Position numbers and translations under genes: made by a program. Of a stretch of 64,000 nucleotides of DNA, positions 1-10,970 are shown piece after piece. Source of the stretch: Phoronis australis (taxonomy: Eukaryota; Phoronida; Phoronidae); NCBI GenBank assembly GCA_002633005.1, contig NMRA01000342.1, positions 181,063 through 245,062 on the forward strand, written 5' to 3'. Each line of letters starts with the position of its first letter. Position 1 is the stretch's first letter. The notes below the pieces were generated by a model. It made no database searches, was not told where the DNA came from, and saw only the letters and a list, made by a program, of their open reading frames with translations.

Positions 1-3000
1 AGTAGCGACATGGGTGTTATCGAGTTCGCAGACCTTCCAAATCCGGGCCACAGTGAAACGAAATGGGTGCTTTCCAAAGTGTCCGATAGCTATATAAGGG
101 CATGGGACGCTTTTGGCCCATCAGTATATATATGGATTCACCTGGTAAAAAATGGAATTCAGCAGGCAACATCCGGCAACAAAAAACATGGAAAGACATA
201 GGATGCCGGTGGAAAATTAGTGGATACGGGTCGGGGAACTCAGGTGGCGATTGCCGGGACAACTCTTAGTGACCATGTACCGGAGCGCCAATGTTCGAGG
301 AAGTAATCATATGCACTCATGTAGTTCCCTCAGTTTTCTCATGATCACAAATGGTCAAGCAGTTGAACGCTTCACTTGACCAAACGTTGACCTCATAACG
401 ACACAGAGACTGCATATAGGCACGTTTAGATTTGTGCCGGCGCAGGGGACCCACCTGTAGTGGAGATACTACCCTAGAATATGATACGGTACGTGCCTCT
501 CAAAGGAGCGACTTTTCCACGGCCTGTATCCTTACGAAGGAGTGCCTTTTAATTCTGGAAAAATATCTACCAAGGTGGCATTCCAACAGAATTCCCTACA
601 AAAGGGTTCATTTTCGTTCTTCGAAACTCTATTAGGTTCCCTGGCTTTTTCAAAGCGTTTCAATATTTTTAAAACCTTATGAGAAACCATGCACTCCATT
701 TTTCTGACAATAGGACGTAACTGTTTCAGGCTGTGATGTAGTTTGAAGATATCTGTCCCGCAAGAATACCTAGAATAATGAAGTTATTTAAAAACAAAAC
801 GGCGCAGGATTTCCGGAACAAAACTTAATGAAAGGTATGGTCATTTTCATTGAAGCTCCTTGCAGATGAACGTTTTTCAGTCAACCATACCCGCTTCCGA
901 GCATTTCGGCACAGTTTAAATGTCAGTGGTGAAACATTTATTGGCCTGAGCGTTTCGGGAAAAGCATCCGAATCGGTGAACAAGACAAAGAGCCGATTTC
1001 GATTTGGCAATCTACGGGGTTTGGCCAGCACTAATACATGTACATGTTATAGCGTTTTGAGTCAGTGATGGTGTGAATGCTCTTAGTCTTAGTAATGGAA
1101 ATCAAGTTTTGCCAGAGGAAGCATAATTAACGGGTCTATTTTAATTAGCATTAAAAACTTAAAGGAACATTTCGCTGCTGTTTAGCTATGATTTCAAAGA
1201 GGCGCATCAGCATGGTCGATCTTGAACTGTTGAATTGTCGCCGAATGAGCCGGCAAATCAGGTAGCAGGCAATGCGTATATTGATGCTTGATTTTCAAAC
1301 ATTCAGTAATACTTAAGCTGACCTACATTCAAAACCTAAATTTAGTTAAAACAATTAAGTTTTTATAACGTTTGACAACTCTTAATCCTGGCCTGTGCAA
1401 ACAAAAAAATTTGGCGTACTCAATAAATTCAAGACATGTTTTCTTTTATGCGCACTGACCACTATTAAAAATACTCATTCTGCTTGAAAACCCTCTTTTA
1501 GTATATACCCTGCTTGAAAATGTATTACAAGTTTTCACACAAACAACTTCCTCATTACTTTCAAATCAACATTATATGCTGACATGATCGAAACAACAGA
1601 TCAACTTGAATTAGAAATTTTCGTTTGCCACTCCTAGGAAACTTTATTTTTACTTATCGCAACTACAGTGGCATACTCAAGACCCCCTTTTACAAATCAA
1701 ACACGTAGACTCACTGTTTACGTTATCGTACACCTATAATCATCAATGAAAATAAATTAGCCTCTTCAGTTTCGGATAAGATACATGTAAACGTCCAATC
1801 ATTTGCTGGACTTTCAAGATATCACAAGAACAGTCAAACTTTTAGATAAAAATACGATATTACTCAAGCTGCTTCTCGTACAATTATATCCAAAGTGAAT
1901 TACACCAAAGACGTTAACTCTCTACGATCTTTGATTACACTGAAACACTGCTCATTTGTGCGCACAACACACGCACCCGCACGCACATACACGAGCACAA
2001 ACACGTGCAAACATGGATACACATGTAGTTATCGCTGACACATTAACAACATGCGCGCGCATGTTATTCACAAGGGTGGATGATGAAATATTCCCTTTTT
2101 ATTTCTGCCAGTTGTTGTGTTTCTGAATTTCTGTTATTCTGTGGTAAGAATTTTTTTTCACAGAGCACGCGCATGAGCACTGCAGAAAATTAAGATAAAA
2201 AACGAAATACAACAATCGACTAAATCAATTTTTGTATGAACTCGCCCAATTATTATACTCCTGTCATCCAATAATTTTGAAATTTGTTTGATTACAAATT
2301 CATGGCTCCAACTGTCTTAGGGATAATCATGTTTCGTGAACATTCAGTTGAAATGATTTGAGATTTGAACCCAGTTTAGTAGGCAACGCTTCTGAGTGCG
2401 GTACCAGGCTAAAACTTCACTACTGTATACCAAAGCCGTGAACTTGCTGATCGACCAATGAAAACAAGTTTTGCGTCTTTCATTTTACACAGAACAATAC
2501 TCTAAAACTGAATAGCTCGGTGAGGAAAATGGCAACAATTAATAATGCAAAGAAAACCCGCAGTTAAGGGCGGGGTAGGGCCAAAATTTATCACCGACGG
2601 GTAGGCCTAAAGGGTTCACATGATCATGAAACTACTGATTTTAAAACTCACAGTTTGAATACTTTTTTAATTAACAATTTTGAATAAGTTTTCGGACTTT
2701 TTCACAACCACAACCACAGGGTTTTATTTGTTATCCATGATAAATGATTGTCCATCGATATCAAATCTTAAAAATGTGTGTGCAGCATGAAGTGGCTCGC
2801 GTATACGTTACACACATTAAAATCTGTAACAAACTGTAACCCATACAATTGTCTATAAACGTACGCCGTTACGAAATTTTGTCGAGCAATAGTAGAAGAG
2901 TAGAATGAAGTGAGGGCTTGCGCGCGTGGCACACGTTCCACGCAGTTGTAGGGGACCTGGGCTTTAATTTCACAAGCCCCATTGCGCACCTTGTCCCACT

Positions 3001-4868
3001 CTGAGGAATTGTAGTTTTGGCTCAATCAAAAAGTCTTGTTATATTCATGTTGTTATTTTTCAATACATGATTCATTTTTAAAAGTATTCAAACCCAACTT
3101 AGTGATCTCTGTAGTTCTAATTAACGAAATGAAACTGGCATTGTTCGACGACCATTTTTTATAACTAATAGACTGGCTCAGAGGCCACTTTCTCTGGATC
3201 CGAGCACCAAGAAACAACTGAATGAAAATGTATTCATGCGCGCCACATTTGACAGCGGGCTTGCGTGGTCCTTTTCACTGAAGGACGAACAGTAGGTACT
3301 CGATACGCCTGTGCGATATTTGTCAAGTGCACTACTCGCTGTAGCTGTGGTCGATCGGCATGATGTTATAGAACAGATTAGCAGGTGTGGTATTTAAAAG
3401 TTGACGAGATTCACACGAATCGTCTGCTCTGAATGTTCCAGAGTTGGATTCAAATTACTGGCGGGATTGGTACTTGATAGGCCTTCTGTTTAGGCCGAGT
3501 GACTGGTAGGCGGCTTAATTCTGCCTATATTTAAAGTTACCTTTCGCTAATTCTTTGACAACAGTCTGGGTTAGCGGTTTACATTATACTAAGTCTTTGT
3601 AACTGTGGTAAAGTGAAAGCGGCATCTGCCGAGTTTGGATATTTCATGTTCGAGTTCACGGAGTTCTGCTGACATCCCATCGATCGTTGGCTTAGAAATT
3701 ACGAGTCGGATTTTGTGAAAACCCCCACTCCCTTAACATGTTATTAGTTTCGAACTGCTCCATGCATAAGGTACTGTTCAATGCGTTAAACCAAGGCATT
3801 AATTCAGTCCCTACCTCTGTAAGGTCAAAATATGACAAACAGGTTCGGCAAATACTGGATTTTTGTAACCCCTAGACGAGAGGGTATTTCTAATACTCGA
3901 TTCTGATGTCAAACCCAACTGACTGCGTCCCATCACGCTAAATATCCAAGTGGAGAAGGTCAGTACAATAAGTGCACTGAAAAACTGGTTCAGCTGAAGG
4001 ATGTTATATAATGAAATCCAACAAGGGCCTAGATGTTGTTCTGGACCTTGTGGTTTTCTGTTAAAGTGGCATTAAACCTGTGCTTTCTGTCAAAAATAAG
4101 TTTTGATTTAGTCCACTCACAGTTACAGAACTGATTTAGAACTTGTTTTAAGTTTAGGTGGAGTAGATTTCAGAGGTTTAAAGGAACTGCCAGTGTGTTG
4201 GCCGATCTTATGACTTCAGGTCATGCAGTGACTTGAAATTTTATGAGCTTTTTCTAAAGAAATAAGGAAGTGTTGAAGTGTTTCTCGCGCTTAGAGGCAT
4301 TTAGTAAAAACTTTAAAGCTGAAACATAAAACAAGTTTGATTATGGCAAGTGGTTTAATGCCACTCTAGTTACACTGTGTTCACAGCCAGCTCTATCTCA
4401 ATCTGGTTATTGTTAAACACAACCATATTTTGGTGACGTCAACTATTTCTTTCTTTAGCGATTGAAGCGTTTGCAGCAAACCATTAATGTGATATGAAGC
4501 TTGTGTTACATCTTTTCTTATTTTTTTCATTAAAAAAATCAGTCATTATGTGTTGGTGTTATCCGTATCGTGTACCAGGGCGTACTTGTATGCATGGTAC
4601 TAGTATGACTTCCATCACTAAGCCCTGTTTTTCTTGAGTACATCCTGCGCGTCTCTTTAGAACAATTTAAAAGGCATTGTCTGCAGAAATTTCCAAAGAT
4701 ATGGTGATGTGGTTAACGTCACTGCTTTTCCTAGATATTAATGCTGATTTGATTGTACAGGAAATCTCAACAATTTTTTCTTTTACCCCGATACTTCAAA
4801 TGGCAGCTTTGTATTACTTTCTTTCTAATAATGGAGGGGTTGCATATTGTTGGCCCTTAAAGGATAAT
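1..4868. other. No recognisable gene
   Basis: AT-rich sequence with only short open frames on both strands and no family match by eye. It holds a CA-rich patch near 1961-2020 and a perfect palindrome at 2048-2065. A 5' untranslated exon of DUOXA or the start of a divergent DUOX gene could lie here or further left, but I see neither. Confidence 0.6.
2048..2065. repeat. Perfect 18-base CG-alternating palindrome
   Basis: aacatgcgcgcgcatgtt reads the same on both strands, with five alternating CG/GC steps in the middle. No gene is attached to it. Confidence 0.9.
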
Positions 4869-4870
4869 TA

Positions 4871-6771
4871 CCGTATTCACCCTAATAAGCGCCCATGCTC
4901 CTATAAGCGCCCCCCATGCGTTCAGACTTTGCTAAAATAAGCGCCCAGTCCATGAACACCGTGTACATGCGAAAAATGCCTTGCCTACAGTTCTAAAATT
5001 CTACAGTAATGTCTTCAGTTTATCAATAAGATCTGATAGACCTGAAAAAATCATTGTGCCCAGAATTTGTAGACCCCTTCCTCGCTGCTATACACTTCAT
5101 GCTTCAGTCCGCCGTGCTTCAAAAAGAACGTAAGCGCGAATTGAATTCTACTAAAAATTTGACCTTAATTCAGTTAAAAGCAGGTAGCCAGGAAGCGCGC
5201 GCAACATTCAAGTACCTGTCATCGAACATTAGTCTTTGGGAACTATCTATTCATGAAACGTGTAGCATAGCATTGGCAACTAAATAATGGCACTTATTTC
5301 CAAAATTTTCTGATACCATAAATTATGGTCGCGTTATTTTTAAAGGGGAATTATTAAATTACTTGTAATTGGTGTTTTTAAATTCAAAATGACCCCCTAT
5401 AGTGAACACTTCCGCATCCTTACACCCCCCCGAATCTCCTGAAAAGTAACTGTCATGCATCCAGTCACCCAGTGTCTCAATGACATCGCCCTTACCAAGA
5501 CAATTCTCGAACGTTTTCAGCAGATGAGGTCAACAAGTGCTAAATAATACACTTCCTGTTTTGCTACTTGTGTTAATTTCCTTAGTTACAATGCCCATCT
5601 AGATTGCTACACCGCGTTTACTCTGGCAAAATCTCGCTGGTCCCCTACGTGCCTAGTCAGCATGCAGGTATCGTGCAGTGGTACGCGCTTTAGCATTGGT
5701 TGATGTAACCACAGCAGTCATTGGTTAGCTTTACAACACCTTGAAAAAATGGCGGGCTGTGAACATTTAGCTTTGTCATGCAAGTGGCTTCGCAGCAACT
5801 ATTTCGTTTCTGCAGCGATGTTTAATAGCCGCGTGCTTGAAGCGCATACATGTGCAATAAACACATATCTGGACGATTTACGAGTGTGTTATTTTGTACT
5901 GTATGAATACAGGACAGTATCGTTAACAAAAGTCATCAACAGTAGAAAGATGCATTCCGAAAAGGCGCAACCACAATTTCTTGGATTCACTTTTCCTGAA
6001 CATAAAATTTAAGCACTGATTTGTCTGTACAACAGACCTCATGATTTACACTTCAGTCCATCAGTCATGCCAGCATACTAGAGTATCGAGTATCTATGAT
6101 GCTGTTCAGTTTGTTTGCGTGAAGCGCTGCCTGTTGAGAATTTGACTAGCCAATCAGAAACGCCGGTGTAAAAAAAATTCCCAAGGAAAATTAAGTCGTG
6201 ATACCTGCGAGCTGGCTACTGACCACCTACTGGTACGCAGGGAACCAGCGAGTCACACAATACTTAGACAAACTTCAAGACAAACATTACAACGTGTGTT
6301 CGTTAAGAGATTTTCTCGTGTTGCTTAGTACGATTTAGCGCAGATTTGGACATAATATGCTGTTAATCACGACTCCACAGGAACTTAAAAATCTTAGGGA
6401 GGCTATTTTGGAAATTTTAAGAAGAACTTCAGGTAATTTGTTGAATCGAAAGTATATTTTTACTCAAGAATTCAAGTTGACCTATTGGCGATCGCGAGGC
6501 AGCGATGCATCAATCGGCGAGTTTTCGCACTGGGATTTTCTGAAAAATACTCGTAAGTTAACAACAAAATTTGATAGCAATGCACTGCAATTTTGTAGAA
6601 ACTCTGTCATGTGTTACAGATGAGTCACAGAGCATAAATTTGATGAATTCTAGTTTCCGTTTTCATCTGTTTCGGAGACCTAGTTTCGACCACTTTTGGG
6701 CTATAATAAACACCCCCCTTCCTGTGGTGAATTTTTCTGAGCGCCCTGGGCGCTCATTAGGGCGAATACGG
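4871..6771. mobile_element. Non-autonomous DNA transposon with TIRs, about 1.9 kb
   Basis: The left end CCGTATTCACCCTAATAAGC and the right end, read in reverse, CCGTATTCGCCCTAATGAGC agree at 18 of 20 positions. TA flanks both ends and is a possible target duplication. The motif taagcgccc recurs three times near the left end. Internal open frames (longest 88 codons) show no transposase I can recognise. Superfamily not assigned. Confidence 0.75.
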
Positions 6772-7159
6772 TATGCTTATTCCTAAGCTGCCTTCCTCGT
6801 CAAAAATATTGGGACATAAAATTCCTCAAGTGTGGGATGGGGAAAATATTCAATTGTTTTGTGTAACCTCAGAACTTGTACCAAATTATAGACTTTGTTA
6901 CTATTAGGCGTCCCAATTTCAAGAATTGTCGCCAATTTTTGATGGCTGTATGAACTGGAAAGTATATTTTCAGGCAATGTCCAACATTAGAAATATGATG
7001 CATACTTAAGTTGCGTATACCCGTCCTTACAATGAAGAAATTTCAATATTTTAGCCTTGAATATGAGTGCTCCAAATTTTAGAGACTTCTCAAAATGTTT
7101 CTGGCTAAATACAGTAAATTTGGTCATAGAGTCAAGTACTATCCTCGCCTGAGTTGCTC

Positions 7160-7640
7160 AGGTGAGCAATGAGGAAGTATGCCATTAAAATACATATCGG
7201 TTATCAGTTCTTGGAATTCCTTGTTTGCTTACGGGGGGGGGGGGGGATGAGGAAGGTAGTCATCNATTCTTACTTATTACAGGCCTCCCCCCTAAGCAAG
7301 GTAGTCATATGGGTAGTATTTAAAATACATATATTGGTTATCAGTTTCAGGAATTCCCTGCTTGCTTGCACGGAAATGAGCAATGTAGTCTTAAGGGTAG
7401 CATTTTAAATACATATATTGCTGTAATTTCTTACTTGCTTACACAGGGAGGGCTGAGCAAGGTAGTCATATGAGTAGTATTTGAAATACATATTGGTTGT
7501 CAGATCCAGGAATTTCTTGCTTGTTTACTCGGAAATGAGCGAGGTAGTCATACTGGTAGTATTTAAAATACTTAATATATTGTTTGTCAGTTCCAGGACT
7601 TTCTTGCTTGCTTACACAGAAATGAACAGGATTGTCAATT
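7160..7640. repeat. Minisatellite, roughly 100-base units, about five copies
   Basis: Imperfect units share ggtagtcatatgggtagtat, taaaatacatat, ggttatcag and gcttgcttacac. It includes a G homopolymer at 7230-7246 and the single N at 7265, so the array is probably not fully assembled. Confidence 0.8.
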
Positions 7641-7886
7641 AAAGGTTCATAAATACCCCCTAGGTTTTCTGAGCTTCATAAATTTATTTAAAGATGGTTC
7701 ATAGCAACTGTTGCCAATAGTCTCACACTGACAACTCAAAGTTTTCAGTTCATCATGCTGGGTCATGTGAAATTAGTTACAATGTTGTCTAGTATCTATG
7801 TGTCACTGGTAGGCTGTTGTGTTTGTCTGTCATGTGTATGTTACTTCTGATATCATATCTTAATGAGGTTTAACCACCGATCAATC

Positions 7887-7952
7887 CATAGGCGGATTTA
7901 GGGGGGGCCCAGGGGGCCCGGCCCCCCTTGTGATATCCTAGATCCGCCACTG
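7887..7952. mobile_element. 66-base GC-rich miniature TIR element (copy A)
   Basis: Ends CATAGGCGGATTTAGG and, reversed, CAGTGGCGGATCTAGG. The centre is a run of G and C. The 5-base direct repeat caatc on each side is a likely target duplication. A second copy in the duplicated arm lies at 9964-10026. Confidence 0.65.
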
Positions 7953-8041
7953 CAATCCTTTTCAAGGCTTAAGGAACCGCTTTTGATGTCTTCACCCATG
8001 AGGATCCAAAACGTGTTTGAAGGCAATGCTTTTGGGCTATG

Positions 8042-8132
8042 GTCTGATATAATGTGCCCGAATTTTGAGCACCAGTTTGTCTCCACTGAATAACAGGTAT
8101 CAAACTGGTTCTCAAAACACGATATATCAGAC
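8042..8132. mobile_element. Palindromic miniature element, family 1, copy A
   Basis: A hairpin of about 91 bases. The left arm starts gtctgatataatgtgcccg and contains attttgag; the right arm ends ggttctcaaaacacgatatatcagac. The short loop contains ccactgaataac. Confidence 0.75.
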
Positions 8133-8690
8133 TTGCCATGCTTATTGTTGTTAACTTTTTTCTGTACTCTGGAATCATTTGTGTTGGGACGAGGTATTAT
8201 TGTTAGTACTGTGCTAAATCAAAAGTTAGTGATTTTGATGGAAGATGGGCAGCAGAATGGTGATGTGACTACATCAAAACACGTTGAAACTTAAATATAC
8301 TTTGTCTTAAATTTGTTTATAATCTTTGTAACATATTTGTCTTCATTTGAAACCCCCTCTGATGTCCTATGCTGATAATAAATACCGAGAATTTATAAGT
8401 TGCATGCCAAAATGTTGACTTATCACATTTATGGAAATTTCTATGATTTTGCGTGAACAGTCATAATTTTCGAAGTCCATCTGAATACAATGATTTTAGG
8501 CTTATTTTTGTGGCTGCATAAATAGATGTTTCTCACTTTTCTGTGGCCATCAGAAATTGGAAGAATATGATCTTGTACTACCGTTGCATAAGTGGCATTT
8601 GAAGGTCAGAATGAATCCTATATGGATATCCCTTGCACCGATCTGTTTCTTTTTTCAGGAAGAAAATCTGCTATCATTGTGAACTTAAAA

Positions 8691-8900
8691 ATGGGTTTAA
8701 TAATTAGCACAGAACCAGTTGTAGCACGGACGTGGGTTGACGGGTTTTTCTCCAGCTTCCGCAAGGATGGTCTACCGACAATCTATCCGTCGAACAAAAC
8801 CCCCGTGACTTTGGATGTGCTGGAGTGTGGTTTTATTTATGCAGCGCTGATCCTTTTTATTTCTTTTCTGGTCATTCTGCCTGGCATCCGAGGACTAGAG
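8691..8900 (+). CDS. DUOXA: Second copy of DUOXA coding exon 1 (copy A)
   Basis: Same 70 codons as 10761-10970 with about seven base differences, nearly all silent and one Leu to Phe change (ILFI versus IFFI). Its acceptor is at 8657-8658 and it keeps the donor GTAAGTGA. The upstream exon part has seven extra bases just before the ATG. It lies in the left arm of a 1.4 kb duplication cut by the gap at 9111-9771. If spliced into copy B it would hit a TAG within 14 codons, so the two cannot be used in tandem. It is either an alternative first exon or the other haplotype. Confidence 0.75.
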
Positions 8901-9110
8901 GTAAGTGAACGAAGCGAGCTCAGAATGCACTGCAGTGGTTTACTGGCTACTCACCAGGTGGCATTAGTGAATAGGCCGTTGTGCATCAACAGTGACTCTA
9001 TAATTATGTCTGAATGTATACATACTTTCATGTGGGACCGTTCTTTAGTGCCACTTAGTGCAATTTTATCTCTGCATTCTAAACTGCATTACCATGACTA
9101 CTTTGTGTTT

Positions 9111-9771
9111 NNNNNNNNNNNNNNNNNNNNNNNNNNNNNNNNNNNNNNNNNNNNNNNNNNNNNNNNNNNNNNNNNNNNNNNNNNNNNNNNNNNNNNNNNN
9201 NNNNNNNNNNNNNNNNNNNNNNNNNNNNNNNNNNNNNNNNNNNNNNNNNNNNNNNNNNNNNNNNNNNNNNNNNNNNNNNNNNNNNNNNNNNNNNNNNNNN
9301 NNNNNNNNNNNNNNNNNNNNNNNNNNNNNNNNNNNNNNNNNNNNNNNNNNNNNNNNNNNNNNNNNNNNNNNNNNNNNNNNNNNNNNNNNNNNNNNNNNNN
9401 NNNNNNNNNNNNNNNNNNNNNNNNNNNNNNNNNNNNNNNNNNNNNNNNNNNNNNNNNNNNNNNNNNNNNNNNNNNNNNNNNNNNNNNNNNNNNNNNNNNN
9501 NNNNNNNNNNNNNNNNNNNNNNNNNNNNNNNNNNNNNNNNNNNNNNNNNNNNNNNNNNNNNNNNNNNNNNNNNNNNNNNNNNNNNNNNNNNNNNNNNNNN
9601 NNNNNNNNNNNNNNNNNNNNNNNNNNNNNNNNNNNNNNNNNNNNNNNNNNNNNNNNNNNNNNNNNNNNNNNNNNNNNNNNNNNNNNNNNNNNNNNNNNNN
9701 NNNNNNNNNNNNNNNNNNNNNNNNNNNNNNNNNNNNNNNNNNNNNNNNNNNNNNNNNNNNNNNNNNNNNNN
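9111..9771. other. Assembly gap (661 Ns)
   Basis: Undetermined sequence. The flanks are the end of one duplication arm and the beginning of the other, so the true sequence may be absent (overlapping haplotypes) rather than missing. Confidence 0.99.
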
Positions 9772-10116
9772 GGTTCATAGCAACTGTTGCCAATAGTCTT
9801 ACACTGACAACTCAAAGTTTTCAGTTCATCATGCTGGGTCATGTGAAATTAGTTACAATGTTGTCTACTATCTATGTGTCACTGGTAGGCTGTTGTGTTT
9901 GTCTGTCATGTGTATGTTACTTCTGATATCATATCTTAATGAGGTTTAACCACCGACCAATCCATAGGCGGATTTAGGGGGGCCCAGGGGCCCAGGCCCC
10001 CCTTGTGATATCCTAGATCCGCCACTGCAATCCTTTTCAAGGCTTAAGGAACCGTTTTTGATGTCTTCACCCATGAGGATCCAAAACCTGTTTGAAGGCA
10101 ATGCTTTTGGGCTATG

Positions 10117-10207
10117 GTCTGATATAACGTGCCCGAATTTTGAGAACCAGTTTGCCTCCACTGAATAACAGGTATCAAACTGATTCTCAAAACACGTTAT
10201 ATCAGAC
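10117..10207. mobile_element. Palindromic miniature element, family 1, copy B
   Basis: The same element as at 8042, in the right arm of the 1.4 kb duplication, with a better-preserved inverted repeat (gtctgatataacgtgcccg). Confidence 0.75.
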
Positions 10208-10760
10208 TATTGCCATGCTTATTGTTGTTAACTTTTTTCTGTGCTCTGGAATCATTTGTGTTGGAACAAGGTATTATTTTTAGTACTGTGCTAAATCAAA
10301 AGTTAGTGATTTTGATGGAAGATGGGCTCGCAACAGAATGGTGATGTGATTACATCAAAACATATTGAAACTTAAATATACTTTGTCTTAAATTTCTTTA
10401 TAAACTTTGTAACATATTTGCCTTCATTTGAAACCCCCTCTGATGTCCTATGCTGATAATAAATACCGAGAATTTATAAGTTGCATGCCAAAATGTTCAC
10501 TTGTCACATTTATGGAAATTTCTATGATTTTCCGTGAACAGTCATAATTTTCGAAGTCCATCTAAATACAATGGTTTTAGGATTATTTTTGTGCATAAAT
10601 ACATGTTTCTCACTTTTTTGTAACCATCAGAAATTTGAAGAATATTATCTTGTACTACCGTAGCATTAGTGGCATTTGAAGATCAGAATGATTCCTATAT
10701 GGATATCCCTTGCACCGATCTGTTTCTTTTTTCAGGAAGAAAATCTGCTATCACTTAAAA

Positions 10761-10970
10761 ATGGGTTTAATAATTAGCACAGAACCAGTCGTAGCACGGA
10801 CGTGGGTTGACGGGTTTTTCTCCAGCTTCCGCAAGGATGGTCTACCGACAATCTATCCGTCGAACAAAACCCCAGTGACTTTGGATGTGCTGGAGTGTGG
10901 TTTTATTTATGCAGCGTTGATCTTTTTCATATCTTTTCTGGTCATTCTGCCTGGCATCCGAGGACTAGAG
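10761..10970 (+). CDS. DUOXA: DUOXA coding exon 1 (copy B, contiguous with the rest of the gene)
   Basis: Seventy codons from the ATG to the donor GTAAGTGA. It encodes the N-terminus and first membrane helix, ending in the conserved VILPGIRGLE. The exon body begins at 10736 after a pyrimidine-rich acceptor, so 25 bases of 5' untranslated sequence precede the ATG. It ends in phase 0. Confidence 0.93.

Larger units (their letters stand above)
7695..9110 (+). repeat. Left arm of 1.4 kb direct duplication containing DUOXA exon 1
   Basis: Starting at ggttcatagcaactgttgcc, this segment matches 9772-11180 almost base for base, including two small transposons and the coding exon. It ends at ctttgtgttt exactly where the Ns begin. 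Confidence 0.93.

Noticed and set aside
8592-9926. Open frame of 444 codons and three others over 230 codons
   Set aside because: They are open only because the 661 Ns translate as unknown residues. The real coding part is the DUOXA exon at 8691-8900.
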